DNA from: Gonocerus acuteangulatus
Lineage: Eukaryota; Arthropoda; Insecta; Hemiptera; Coreidae
NCBI GenBank assembly: GCA_946811695.1
Contig: OX328123.1
Coordinates: 31,895,399-31,959,398, forward strand
Length of the DNA: 64,000 bases
Direction of reading: 5' to 3'
Shown here: piece by piece, positions 44,892 to 54,945 of the stretch
Layout of the letters: each line of letters starts with the position of its first letter
Position numbering within the stretch: position 1 is the first letter of the stretch
Notes under the pieces: model-generated
Told to the model about the DNA's origin: nothing
Databases searched by the model: none
The model's input: the letters and a program-made list of their open reading frames with translations, nothing else
Program-made: the position numbers and the translations under genes

Positions 44892-47225
44892 GAATCCGAA
44901 GGGCTTTGAGGAAAATTCAATCAGCACTTCCAAATGGTGTGAGTATTTGCAGGCATTGTATACCAATCCTTCTCCGGCAACTTGTAACAATACTTTCTTC
45001 AACGTTGGACATCCGTACTTGGAAGAGGATATAACGCTAGAAGAACTGCAGCTATGTATTTCCAAGAGCAAATGTGGGAAATCTCCAGGGCTTGATGGAA
45101 TCCCGTATGAAGTGTTCAAGTGTCTAACTCCTGACTGGACCAATTACTTACTGAATCTAATGAATCAGGTTTTGAGGACTGAGAAAGTGCCAGCTGAATG
45201 GTCGAAAGGAGCTCTAAGTTTGTTGTTCAAGAGAGGTGATCGGCTTGATCCCTCTAACTATCGTGGCATTGCTCTCTTCAACACTTGTACAAAGCTCTTC
45301 ACCTCGATTCTCGGAGAAAGGATCAAGCAATGGTCAGAAGATTGTAATTTAATTCCAATGGAACAATCAGGATTCAGAAAAGGGAGGTCATGCTCGTACA
45401 ACTTATTTGCACTCTATTGTATAATAGTTCTGTACATCAAAGTGAAAAAACAAGATTTATACGTTGTATTTATTGATCTACATAAAGCATTCGACACCAT
45501 CGACCACAACCTTCTATGGAACAAACTGAATAGACTGGGTTTAAGTGGGAAGCTCATAAGAATATTGAAAAATCTCTACAACCAAGCTGAGTTCAACCCA
45601 AAAATCAATATGAAAATTGTTCTATTTAACATTCTCATCCAATCAGGTGTCCTTCAAGGAGAATCTCTTTCGCCTTCTCTCTTTACCTTGTTCCTATCGG
45701 ACATCATTCAAGAATTTCATGCTGCGGGCCTCAGTGGATTAAAGGTAGATCATGGGGATGACATGATCGGCCTGCTCTTTGCAGATGATTTTATAATGTT
45801 TGGCGATTCAAGAACTGATGCGCAGGCCAAATTAACTGTTCTTGGGAAATATTGTAAAAAGAACAAACTTCAAATTAACAGTAGCAAAACCAAAGTCGTC
45901 GTCTTCAGAGCAAGCCCAAGATGGAAGAAAAGACCTTCTCTTCTACTAGATAATGCGGCCATCGAGTTTGTCAACACCGCCACATATCTTGGCGTACCCT
46001 TTAGCTGTACAGGGAAGTTCAGGAAGGCAGCAGACCATTTTATAAGCCGTGGTACAAAGGCCCTTGGCAAGGTGAAGGACATACTGGTCAGGGGGAAGGT
46101 AAAATCCTGGGAGACTTCTATAAGGTTGTTTGACTCCATTGTTGCGGCAAGAGCTTTGCACGCGTCAGAAGTTTGGGCTTTGAGCCATATTGACAAACTA
46201 GAGCGTCTCCAAATTAAATTTCTTAAAAATATTTTCCATTTAAGTCGCACTACTCCAAATCACTTCATAAGAATGGAATCCGGATGTTCACCTTTAGGGG
46301 TGGCAATATTGAGGAGAACCATCAACTGGTGGATCACCCTTCAGTCTATGGAGCCCAACGAATTACCAAGGAGATGCTACGATAAAATCTTAAATAGGAC
46401 CTCTTTTCATCCTGAGAAACTTCAAGATTCGTGGTTCGCCCCTCTTCACAGCATACTAGCCAGCTTGGGGTATAAGGATATATTTCGATCCGCGAACGTC
46501 AACTGGCTGCTGAAAAATAAGAACGAAATCCTAGAGAGATGGAACAACCACCTCATATCTGTTGACGTTGAACGTGTACTTAACTCTAAGTACAACCCTG
46601 TGTGTCGTCAGCTAAGCTCTCTTAGCTATGGTGAGGAGTACATCAAGTCTGAAGTACCAATAGAGTGGAAGAGAGCCCTCATGCAGCTCAGACTCTCAAG
46701 GGACTCGGAGTTGAGGCTTTATCTTAAAGGCACCTCCTACAGGATAGACACAGTACTAGATTGCACTATATGCAACCTCCGGAAACCCGAGACACTCGCC
46801 CATTTTCTACTAGAATGCCCAATCTACCGATCTGCCCGCACTACATACCTTCAAGATATCCATCCAGAAGTTGATGAAGACAATTTCAAATTGATTCTTT
46901 CACCTTCGAATAAGGACTCAATGTTCAGGCTCTTCCGTTTCACCATGGAAGCTCTAATGACAAGATCGTTTGTGCTTTTTGAATAGTAGCAAGTATTTTT
47001 TATTTTTATTTATTTATTTTTTTTTTTATCTTCATAAATTTATCTATTGTACTTTTCTGTTTATTATGATTAAGATTTATATTATTTATATTTATTACGA
47101 TCCAATGAGAAATTTTTTTTTTCTCTCTTTTCTTTTATTATTATTTATCTATTATAATGTTTTGTAACCAGACCCCTGCAACTGTTTTTCAAACAAAATA
47201 CAGAATTTTATCTATCTATCTATCT
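44892..47225 (+). mobile_element. 5'-truncated LINE with (TATC)n tail, recent insertion
   Basis: A 2.33-kb insertion bounded by the 13-bp duplication. It begins inside the protein-coding region, carries a 697-codon open frame, a T-rich 3' UTR and a tail of five or so TATC units. Missing parts are ORF1, the endonuclease and the first RT residues. 5' truncation is normal for target-primed reverse transcription. Confidence 0.9.
44893..46986 (+). CDS. LINE reverse transcriptase and C-terminal domain (697 codons, 5'-truncated, no internal stop)
   Basis: It encodes the RT that copies LINE RNA into a nicked target. Visible boxes: GKSPGLDGIPYEVFK (near residue 75), GIALFNTCTKLFTSILGERI, QSGFRKGRSCSYNLFALY, VVFIDLHKAFDTIDHNLLWN (box A), SGVLQGESLSPSLFTLFLSD (box B), GLLFADDFIMFG (catalytic FADD, near residue 297), INSSKTKVVVF (D), TYLGVPFS (E). 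A long thumb and linker follow, then CTICNLRKPETLAHFLLECP (C-x2-C...H-x4-C finger) near residue 630. The FADD and finger place it in the I/Jockey superfamily, possibly Nimb- or I-like. The apparent start TTG lies in the target duplication, so there is no genuine start. No stop in 697 codons implies youth. Confidence 0.85.
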   Translation, partial: NPKGFEENSISTSKWCEYLQALYTNPSPATCNNTFFNVGHPYLEEDITLEELQLCISKSKCGKSPGLDGIPYEVFKCLTPDWTNYLLNLMNQVLRTEKVPAEWSKGALSLLFKRGDRLDPSNYRGIALFNTCTKLFTSILGERIKQWSEDCNLIPMEQSGFRKGRSCSYNLFALYCIIVLYIKVKKQDLYVVFIDLHKAFDTIDHNLLWNKLNRLGLSGKLIRILKNLYNQAEFNPKINMKIVLFNILIQSGVLQGESLSPSLFTLFLSDIIQEFHAAGLSGLKVDHGDDMIGLLFADDFIMFGDSRTDAQAKLTVLGKYCKKNKLQINSSKTKVVVFRASPRWKKRPSLLLDNAAIEFVNTATYLGVPFSCTGKFRKAADHFISRGTKALGKVKDILVRGKVKSWETSIRLFDSIVAARALHASEVWALSHIDKLERLQIKFLKNIFHLSRTTPNHFIRMESGCSPLGVAILRRTINWWITLQSMEPNELPRRCYDKILNRTSFHPEKLQDSWFAPLHSILASLGYKDIFRSANVNWLLKNKNEILERWNNHLISVDVERVLNSKYNPVCRQLSSLSYGEEYIKSEVPIEWKRALMQLRLSRDSELRLYLKGTSYRIDTVLDCTICNLRKPETLAHFLLECPIYRSARTTYLQDIHPEVDEDNFKLILSPSNKDSMFRLFRFTMEALMTRSFVLFE

Positions 47226-47560
47226 ATTAACCTCAATTAAAAATAATACAATGAAATAGATAATGTACGGTAACAGCTGTTCTTTATCGTCCTAGCAACG
47301 CATGCTGCCTAGGCTTGCCTGCTGTAACCAACTCAAACTTTAAACCCCCCTAAAAATACTTAAAAATTCGAATATTAAAAAATCCTTTCTTAGCGAGCGC
47401 TTGCGTTATATAGGGAGTGTCCATGCAAAATTTCAAAATTTTCTGACGAGCGGTTTGGGCTGGGGGATGATAGGTCAGTGAGTCAGTGAGTGAGTGGTAT
47501 TTGACGAATATATAGTAGATCTCGGAGCGCTTGCATTAATAGGATTCCGCGTAAACTTAA
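47226..47560 (+). repeat. 3' part of the dispersed repeat interrupted by the LINE
   Basis: AACAGCTGTTCTTTATCGTC, GCAACGCATGCTGCCTAGG and CTTTCTTAGCGAGCGC match 23990-24130. It ends with short GTCAGTGAGTCAGTGAGTGA repeats near 47470. Confidence 0.65.
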
Positions 47561-47689
47561 TATAGGCTTTCTAACGTAGGGGAATGAATAAAACCATTTT
47601 TAAGGCAATATATTTTAATGTTTTCGAGAAAGATGGATGCTACTAGCATTCCAAAGTAATTTTCTGTAAGGGTACTCGATGGATTTAGT

Positions 47690-48175
47690 TATAAATGTTT
47701 GCTGACCTTCGACATTCATCGAAACTCTCTCTCCGGTTACAAACTCTGCCGGCTACAATTCTGAAGTTCATGTCTGTGCTGGGCACTCCCCAACAATATA
47801 TGGAGTCCAATCTCGTTCAGTATCTTACGTTCTTTAACCATGAGCCCTGTCTCCGCCCTGGAACTCTTCTACCATCAATCTTCTATATTAATTCTCAGGA
47901 AGGCATATTTATCACCTCTCATTATATACCCAAGTTAGGTAGATTTCCTCTTCTTCCCAGTGTTGATGAAGTCACATTTTGTTTGTTCATATGTCGTAAA
48001 AACTTCTCATTGGTAATGCAATCAGCTCAAGGCATTCTCACCATTCGACGATAAAACCACATTTCAAAAGCTTCGAGTTTATTCAGCATGGTACTCCTTA
48101 GTATCCACGACTCGACCCCACACAAGAGCGCAGAAAACACATTGCGTTTAACAAAATTATATTCAGATATGAAGT
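47690..48175 (-). pseudogene. LINE C-terminus fossil
   Basis: The minus strand reads VKRNVFSALLCGVESWILRS, then TMLNKLEAFEMWFYRRMVRM, ADCITNEKFLRHMNK, and further on KIDGRRVPGRRQGSWLKNVR. The Y/C-G-x-E-S-W ... LEAFEMW-Y-RR-x-x-R segment and the G-R-x-x-G-R-x-x-x-SWL-x-N box are the standard ends of a very common invertebrate LINE group. Stops and frameshifts are present. The plus-strand frame at 47695-48054 is its shadow. Confidence 0.65.
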
Positions 48176-48374
48176 ATGAATTTTCGCCATTCGGCACAGT
48201 TTATATAAACTTATATACAGTTTTTCTGACAGCTACTTTTTGAAGTATCATTTTAGCGGTTTTTTTGCCTGTCATTGGAACCTTTACCTCATATGTAGCG
48301 AATTTAACCAAACTGTATTTAAGGAAATTTTATTTGTAATATTTGGATAGAATCTCTCATCCCTGGCCAGAAAA

Positions 48375-48695
48375 ATGTGTCATATAGCCGTTAGTGAATC
48401 CTTCAACAAAGTATTGTTACCTCCATTGCATATTAAGTTAGTAGTAATGAAAAATGTCGTCAAAGCTATGGATAAACAGTCTGATGGATCCTTGTACTTG
48501 AAACCTAAATTCCACAAAGTATGTGATGGTAAACTAAAAGAAGGAATTTTTATAGAATCACAAATCCGGTCATTAATGGGTGATGAGCATTTCGAAGGAT
48601 TGTTAAATGTACTGGAGAAAGCAGCGTGGCAGTCATTCAAAATTTATGTTTCAATTTTCTTTGAAACCATAAAGCAGAAAATTGTTGTGACATAG
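48375..48695 (+). pseudogene. Fragment of a repetitive arthropod protein (LLPPLHIKL type), unnamed family
   Basis: The 106-residue frame has KVLLPPLHIKLVVMKNVVKA, MDKQSDGSLYLKPKFHKVCD, KLKEGIFIESQIRSLMGDE and EKAAWQSFKIYVSIFF. I recall the pattern LPPLHIKLGLMK...KLKAGIFxGPQIRxLxxD...AWxSF from many uncharacterised, multi-copy arthropod proteins, usually thought to be transposon-derived. It has no catalytic motif and no start context, and both sides are repeats. Function unknown. The recall is not verified. Confidence 0.45.
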
Positions 48696-48823
48696 TGACT
48701 TATAAAAAACTAAGGGATGCAACAATTTACTTCTTGGACCCTCACTAAGACTTCCTCCCCGAAAATCTTGGAGCTGTCAGGTGACGCTCGGATGAACACG
48801 TTTTTATCAGCAAATTTCTATGG

Positions 48824-49650
48824 AAAAAAATCCGTCACGCAGGAGCTGCATAACTAAGCACTTTCCTGAGTATTTAGGTAGTGTAGATTGCATTCCTGAA
48901 TAATTTTCTTTAAAAAAAACTATATAAATAAAAACAAAACATGAACTTAGTAAATACACAAAAACTTCATATTTTCGTCTTTTGAACTGACGCAGGAAGA
49001 GGATACAGGACTGTAGGGGGACTTCCCCCTAGTGGTAAAAAGCGCTCCTAGCGGCGGCTTTGTGAACCTACTTCTGGCGGGCTAATTCTATTGAAATATA
49101 GTACAAAGTAAGCCCCCCTTTCCGATAGACCGATTTAGCTCAATTTTACAACACTTCTTTCTTATGAATTACCCACGACGTATACCAAGAAATTACGACC
49201 GGTATGAGTATATTAGTAATTTGGGTCCGGAGTAAACCTCCCCTTCTAATGAACCGATTTAGTTTATTTTTAGAACACATTTTTCTCTGTAGATTACCAC
49301 TACGAATACCGAGTTTCATCGAAATACAACAAAAATTACGTCTGGTAGTGGCAAATTGGTTATGTGGGTCCGGAGGAACCCCCCCCCCTTCTAATGGACC
49401 GATTTAGTTTATTTTCACAACACATTTATCTCTGTAGATTACCACTATGAATACCAAGTTTCGTTCAAATATATCAAAAACTACGGCTGGTGTTGTCAAA
49501 TAAGTGTTTTTGGTCCGGGGTAAACCCCCCCCCCCTTCCGTTGGACCGATTTTGGTGGTTTACGAACTCGTTCAATCGTTTGTTAATTGTACGCTGTATA
49601 CCAAGTTTCGTGACGAAAAAACAAAAACTCTGGCCGCTATCGTGTTAACA

Positions 49651-49708
<58 letters not shown>

Positions 49709-49824
49709 AACTGGGGTCATTTTCGGTTTCTACTAGGTAGGATCGATAACGATTTGAAGAAATTTTTCAAAAATTCCGTCATGAGTGCAACCTCAATAGC
49801 TACTTTCCTTCGGAGGAAAGTGCT
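48824..49824 (-). mobile_element. Helentron-like non-autonomous element, copy 3
   Basis: Same ends as the other copies (AGCACTTTCCTCCGAAGGAA hairpin at the 49824 side; GCAGCTCCTGC and GACGGATTTTTTT at the 48824 side), about three 144-bp units and a TA tract at 49653-49705. Frames at 49204-49407 and 49504-49710 are by-products. Confidence 0.65.
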
Positions 49825-50289
49825 AAAAGGTACTAAGGCCAGTGGATTCCAATATGCCGGCTGACTACTGCTGGACCAAGAAGAGAAACATTCCAGATGC
49901 AAAATTTGCCCGAAAATCACTATCTACCACTTTCTAGGTAAGTCAGAATGAGTGAGATAGATTTTTGTTCGAATATTATAAACATTCAAATGAATATCAC
50001 ACATAACGCCTGCCGGATGCAGAAAAAACTATAGTTATATTTGAATTCAGCACAAAAAATACTTTCAGACTATGTTATTTTAGTTCTGGTGAAAGGAAAA
50101 AAGTTCATTTTTGTCGACCAGTGGTATCTGTTCGCACTCACCTGTTTATGAAGTTAGAATGGAAATATTATGTCTATATTATAGACATATTTATATATAT
50201 TATATATAAATATGTGATGTATTATTAATGGAATCATAATCCTTGCATGTGTTCTATTGTACAATAAAGCATCGATATAATTTACTCAC
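49825..50289. other. Unassigned AT-rich DNA with a short palindrome
   Basis: TATGTCTATATTATAGACATA (about 50169) forms a hairpin beside further TATATA palindromes. No gene recognised. Confidence 0.35.
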
Positions 50290-50372
50290 CATTAAAACTG
50301 GAGCTCTTCCACTTCAACAACGAGAGACACTTCTTCTCGACAGGCCACTCGGTTTCAGAATGATGACCGTTT
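50290..50372 (-). other. Candidate 5' leader exon of the P450 gene
   Basis: On the minus strand a moderately GC-rich segment (GGCCTGTCGAGAAGAAGTG...GAAGAGCTCCAG) ends TTTTAATG|GTGAGTAAA, a strong donor. Joining it to the acceptor just before 41463 would put ATG in frame with the P450 start (ATG-ATG-ATG-GCC). The 5' edge is a guess. The implied intron is 8.8 kb. It could belong to another transcript, or be chance. Confidence 0.3.
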
Positions 50373-50778
50373 GTTTGTAATTGCTCTAAATAATGGCATG
50401 TCATTTTTCTGCTCTCCCAGCTTTCGAAGTTGTTGCGTAATGATCCCCAAGGATTCTTCTTTGCTTAAAGCATTTTTAAGTTTTTATTTATTATATTTCT
50501 CCGCTTCAATGCCAGTATGCAATTATTACAAGGAATGGAATAAACATGAGGTCATTCCTTGACGTATTTTAGGTAAAAGAAAATAGTAAATGCTATTTTA
50601 GATCCATTTGATACCCCGCGGGAAAGGGGGGGGGGGGTAAATCGTGCTATAATATCAAGCCTCATTGATATTCCAGTTGCAGGAGTTTCTTGCGAACGAG
50701 AAATAAAAGGTACTCTATCAGGATGGAAATAAGGACTTTTCATAGGATATTATTAAGTATGAAATGTAAGCATAGGAC

Positions 50779-50784
50779 TTTATT
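50779..50784 (-). terminator. Polyadenylation signal of the small glycine-rich gene
   Basis: AATAAA on the minus strand, about 120 bp after the stop codon at 50901. Confidence 0.5.
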
Positions 50785-50900
50785 AAAATAATTTATAAAT
50801 TCTATCAAAAACTATTATTACAATTAAAGGAATCACAAATATCTATTAATATAAACTATTGATAACAATTGGAGTTCAAAGTTTGATGTGGACCTGATGG

Positions 50901-51101
50901 TCATCCATAGAAGCCAATACCACCATACCCTGGCCCACCGAATCCTCTGCCGTAGCCAAAACCACTGCCCCATCCCAGACCTACGAAACCACCGTACCCG
51001 AAGCCTCCATCGTAACCGTGGCCGTAGCTTTTACCCCAGTAGCGTCCGTGGCCCCAAGGGTTGGCAGCACTGAGACTGATCAGGCACAGCACAAGCAGGA
51101 C
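50901..51101 (-). CDS. Glycine-rich peptide, exon 2
   Basis: It carries most of the signal peptide and the entire mature peptide. An apparent TTG start upstream (51107) is inside the splice acceptor and is not real. Confidence 0.8.
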   Translation of the reverse strand, partial: VLLVLCLISLSAANPWGHGRYWGKSYGHGYDGGFGYGGFVGLGWGSGFGYGRGFGGPGYGGIGFYG

Positions 51102-54100
51102 CTGCAATGCAATAAAAACCTTTTAGCGATATTAGCAGTAGTAATAAAAATTATCAGCCAATAAGGTGGAAGCAAATTATATGAGATCGCTGTAACAATA
51201 AAGAAAATAAATAATAATTGGCGACAAATAAATAAAATAAAGATCAAACAAAAATATTTGACTTAAAAATTTAGAAATTGCAGGTTTACCTCAAAACCAT
51301 AAAATTACCATAATCATTGTTTTCTCGAAAGAAAACTGTTTATATGACATCCAGTTCTACTGATAGACTAATTCTGAAACAGAATGTATTTGGACTATAT
51401 GAAAATTTTAGTTTTTTTTGGCCATAAATTTTCTACGTATCATAAATTAATTTGTAGGGTTTTGCTTCATTTACACCTTACTGTAATTATATGAAATACT
51501 TGTACATTTTTCTTTACTTGGCTTCTAGAAAATTCGTCAACTATATCGCACTAGTATTTCTAAAGTGACCCAACTCAAAATAAAACTCAACTGAAAATGT
51601 GCCATTCTTACCTAGGTAGAGGGCATAGCATTAAGGCAGGAAGAGTGACACAAGTGCCCTCTGATGTACAAGCTCTGAAGCTTGGTTCATCAGTCGTGTG
51701 ATGTACCACGACACAAGTCGTTTGATGTACTGTTTCAAGCTCTGAAGCTTGGTACATACAGTTTTGATGGTTGATAAAGAGATATTTACCATGTCTTTCG
51801 TAGTCGTAACTATGACGGTTTGAATATTGCCGGTTTTTGAGTTGTGTCACTTCAGAAATACTAGTGGGATATGTTATCAGGAGGGTTATTGGAAGAAGTT
51901 TATCAATTATAAATGAGAACGATGTATTTGTAAATGTATTATTTGTACATGTATTACACTGCATATTGTAATTTGTATTTTCCATTTATTTTCTTTATTG
52001 TTACACTACTAACTACAGTTTTAAGCACCTGATGAGGCGCCTGATGGCCTAGAAATAAATGCCTATGCGTGCAAGTATAATACGTATGTATATATAAATG
52101 TATTATGTATAAAGAAAATAAATTTATGAGAAGGTTATCAGTTTTCAATGGAATATTCAAGTCTCCAATGGGCAACATTGTAAAATAAAAAGATTAGTTT
52201 CTTTCAAATGAGGTTGTACAATTGAATTTAGTGTATATAATTTACAATTGATTCTATAGACCTTCACCTAGTAATTCATTTAAATTATATGGACTGTTCA
52301 GGTGACAACCGTAACATTTTAATATTCAAGAGAAAGACGAATTTTAGGACTTGGACGTTGCGGGTTTGAGCTTCACGTGAACTGGGCTGACTTATTTCAT
52401 GGTTGGCCTTGTTTGAAGCTCCACATCTCCATGGTTGTTTAGAAAGGCTGGAAACTGAATACTTTGCATGTATATTTACATGTACAAAGTGTATTTCCTT
52501 TATAATGATATGCACACGACTCGCACATTAATATCATTATAAGAGGACATCACTATATTCAGAACGGATTAACAGATAAAAAAAAAACAAAAAAACAGTA
52601 CACACATATATATATATATATGTAATTATTGAATTTTTACATTGTATTTGCGCGTAATTGTACATACAATTACAATATACGTTTGTAAACAAAATTTAAT
52701 TTATAAACTAACAATAACAGCTAACATTTTGAAATAAAAAATCATTTTGCTGCTAAATTCAATTATAAAAACAGCAATCAATAAAACATAAAGTAAAGAA
52801 CCGTCCAAAGCAAAAACAGCAACATTTTTGAGGTTTTAAGCTCTAATTTATGCGCTTGAGATCGTCACATCAAAATGTCTTCAGAACCGTTTTTATAGAA
52901 AATCTAGTTAGATTTGCAATACGTTATTGTTGATGTGTTTCTTCTTGTGAAAACATTTCTGATAAAAAAAAAAACATAATGTTTGATATTTTTTATGATG
53001 GTACTATTCGTCGTTGAAGGAGGATTGTGCAGAATTTACTCAACTTCCAAGTTAATGGACAATGAAAAAAAATAGATGAATGGAAAGCAGAAGAAAACGT
53101 AACACGTCAAACTGAAGAATACGTTACGCTCTGGTTGCTTGAAAATTGTCTCCGGACAAGATGGAACCAGGTAGTTCAATCGAGCTTACGTATTCATGAC
53201 AAACAGTATTACTTAATGTAAAAAAATAATAAAGTATCAAATAGGATTGTCTAAAATATTCGAAAATGGTGGACTGAATTGAAACTGTTTCAAGACATTT
53301 AAAACAGCGACATAAACCTTTTAATTTCTTCTGGAGATAATGAGTTATTAGAAAAAAAATGTTGACATGAGCGCTTTTGATTTTCGTATATGTTCTTAAA
53401 TATCTCGGAAATGGTTAGTAAATACTGGTAAGTTTTTAAATAATTGTTGTTTTATTTAATTACAATTAGCGGTAAAATCAGTAGTAGTCAGCAGGGCCTC
53501 TGCTGGGGGGGGGGGCATGGGGACAATTGGTCAGGGGGTCCCGAAGTCATTTTTTTACTCGCATTATAATTTGAAATTATAAAATTGTATATCTAAGTAT
53601 AGTTCACATAATTATTATTGAGAACAATCAATGGATAACATTCTAAAATCTCTATTTCTAATATATAAACTAGCTTTTAAATATTGTCAGTCCAATAATA
53701 TGTATCCCCAGGAAGTGCAAATGTGACAATGCATAAATTTTACATTCCGTTCAATTAGAAATGTATTTAATTTTTTTCCCGAGAAATGGCAGTTTTAAAT
53801 AGTTTTTGGTAATGTTAATGGAGGATGGGGGTTAAGAGGCCCGTGAAGTTATTTGGACAGGGGTCCGTAATTCCTTTCGGAGGCTCTGGTAGTCAGAAAT
53901 ACAGTGTTTGTGAGTAACATGTTCATATTTTTTGTTGTTTATAGAGGTTACCTTTAGAGTGAGCCCAAGTTGAGGAGATGGAGTGAGGAATTTCCGCTTA
54001 GAGATGACTACTGTCAGTTTTTACCTGTTAGTTTATCTTTATTTGATTCTTCTCATTTTGTTTTGTATAATTTTACGTTTTAATTTATTATAAACTTTAT

Positions 54101-54429
54101 TAATATTTATAGTTTTTTTTTATCGGCATCTGGGACATTAGAGCCGATAGTTTTTTTATTATACTAAGCATTTTCATCTCGTTTCTAATGAATCATTTCT
54201 GGCGCAGTTAATGTCAATGAATAAGTAATACTTATTTTATAATTTCAATAATTAATATTAATAGCTAATTAAAAAATAATGTCCGCTGTTTATAATGATT
54301 TATCGAAGATACGTTTTAGGATATCGTATCTTAGATGTTTAATAGTATATGAGGCAGATAACTTCGCCTTTTATTATGGATATACGGGGATGATATTTTA
54401 GTAATAGTACTCACGATTGCTGCCTTCAT
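50901..54429 (-). CDS. Small secreted glycine-rich peptide (71 aa, two coding exons)
   Basis: Exon 1 (54429-54415) gives MKAAI and ends at donor GTGAGT; exon 2 (51101-50901) starts after TTGCAG and runs VLLVLCLISLSAANPWG to ...GGIGFYG and TGA. Joined, residues 1-18 form a clear signal peptide with likely cleavage after SAA. The mature ~53 residues are mostly Gly, Tyr and Phe with GYGG, GFGG and GYG words and no cysteine. Phase-0 splitting of the signal peptide fits perfectly: neither exon makes a signal peptide alone. Such peptides occur as cuticle, silk-gland or antimicrobial products in arachnids; which applies is unknown. The 3.3-kb intron contains repeats. A TATA box lies upstream. Confidence 0.75.
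51600..52026. repeat. Local duplicated words in the glycine-rich gene intron
   Basis: AAGCTCTGAAGCTTGGT occurs twice (about 51669 and 51738), each near GTGATGTAC or TTTGATGTAC words. The frame at 51608-51985 has no recognisable protein content. Confidence 0.45.
52027..52066 (+). ncRNA. Hammerhead-ribozyme-like motif
   Basis: CACCTGATGA is followed by AGGC/GCCT arms around a loop, then TAGAAATAAATGCC. This is the CUGANGA - stem II - GAAA order, with the AAATAAATG context seen in many retroelement-borne hammerheads. Stem I and the cleavage site were not demonstrated. Confidence 0.35.
52790..53460 (-). repeat. Degenerate family B copy
   Basis: GGTTTTAAGCTCTAATTTATGCGC...GAGATCGTCACATC (52840-52880) corresponds to the inverted 3' part of family B; identity is lower than among the other copies and fades after 52920. 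Confidence 0.4.
53492..53888. mobile_element. hAT-type MITE with perfect 8-bp duplication
   Basis: Ends CAGGGCCTCTGC and the complement of GGAGGCTCTG differ at a few positions. GTAGTCAG flanks both sides (53484-53491, 53889-53896). It is noncoding, with a G run near 53505. Confidence 0.85.
54113..54150 (-). mobile_element. Possible SINE 3' remnant
   Basis: On the minus strand ATCGGCTCTAATGTCCCAGA and GCCGATAAAAAA resembles the CGGCGCTAATG...GCGCCGTAAAA tail of the SINEs. Very short, so weak. Confidence 0.35.
54415..54429 (-). CDS. Glycine-rich peptide, 15-nt coding exon 1 (MKAAI)
   Basis: ATGAAGGCAGCAATC is followed by GTGAGTACT. It joins exon 2 in phase 0 to make MKAAIVLLVLCLISLSAA. Choice of this exon rests on the perfect signal-peptide completion, the strong donor and the TATA box at the right distance. 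Confidence 0.7.
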
Positions 54430-54481
54430 GATGACTGGCGAAGATTTCGTGGTCCTATGGATTTTGCAGGTGGCAAACCTG

Positions 54482-54488
54482 CTTTATA
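54482..54488 (-). promoter_or_regulatory. TATA box of the glycine-rich peptide gene
   Basis: TATAAAG on the minus strand (within CATATAAAGCAGG), 53 bp before the ATG. The start of transcription would fall near 54455, leaving a leader of about 25-30 nt. Confidence 0.55.
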
Positions 54489-54945
54489 TGAGAAAAATAA
54501 AAAAAAAAATGCCAGTCCAGTTCCAAATGTGGGGGGGGGGGGATATTTACATAAATAATCATAAATTCTCGTACTTCAGTAAGGACAACCTGTGGATCTT
54601 CTTTCATTGTCAAATCGTCTTTATTTCTTTGGCGGCGAGAATTTCCTGCCTATCCAGCCTTCGAATATGTCAAGGTTGTTTCTCGTCTTCCTTCAGGAAT
54701 TTATGCTTGTTTTTATAAACGGGATTATCGCCACACGATTAAATCATATTACATTAAAATTCTCTCATCATTGTTTATTTTGATTCTATAAAAGAACCTC
54801 ACACTCGTCGGTAATGTATAATTCCTCTGATCGAGAAGGCAATCCTGGCCAAGTTCCGACTACCTTTCCTAGTTTTCTCATAAAATATTAATAACAAAAT
54901 TTAATATTCAGTTAATTTATAAGTATGTCAATTATTACATTTTTA

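Larger units (their letters stand above)
44879..47238. repeat. 13-bp target duplication of the LINE insertion
   Basis: ATTAACCTCAATT at 44879-44891 and again at 47226-47238. The paralogous site at about 23958-23978 has the word once, with matching flanks, so it is an unoccupied version of this locus family. Confidence 0.9.

Noticed and set aside
44886..46250. Minus-strand frames opposite the LINE RT
   Set aside because: Shadows of the 697-codon frame, which has clear RT boxes.
51102..51107. Start of the glycine-rich peptide at a TTG giving MQVLL
   Set aside because: The TTG lies in the TTGCAG splice acceptor; the 15-nt exon at 54415-54429 gives a proper ATG.
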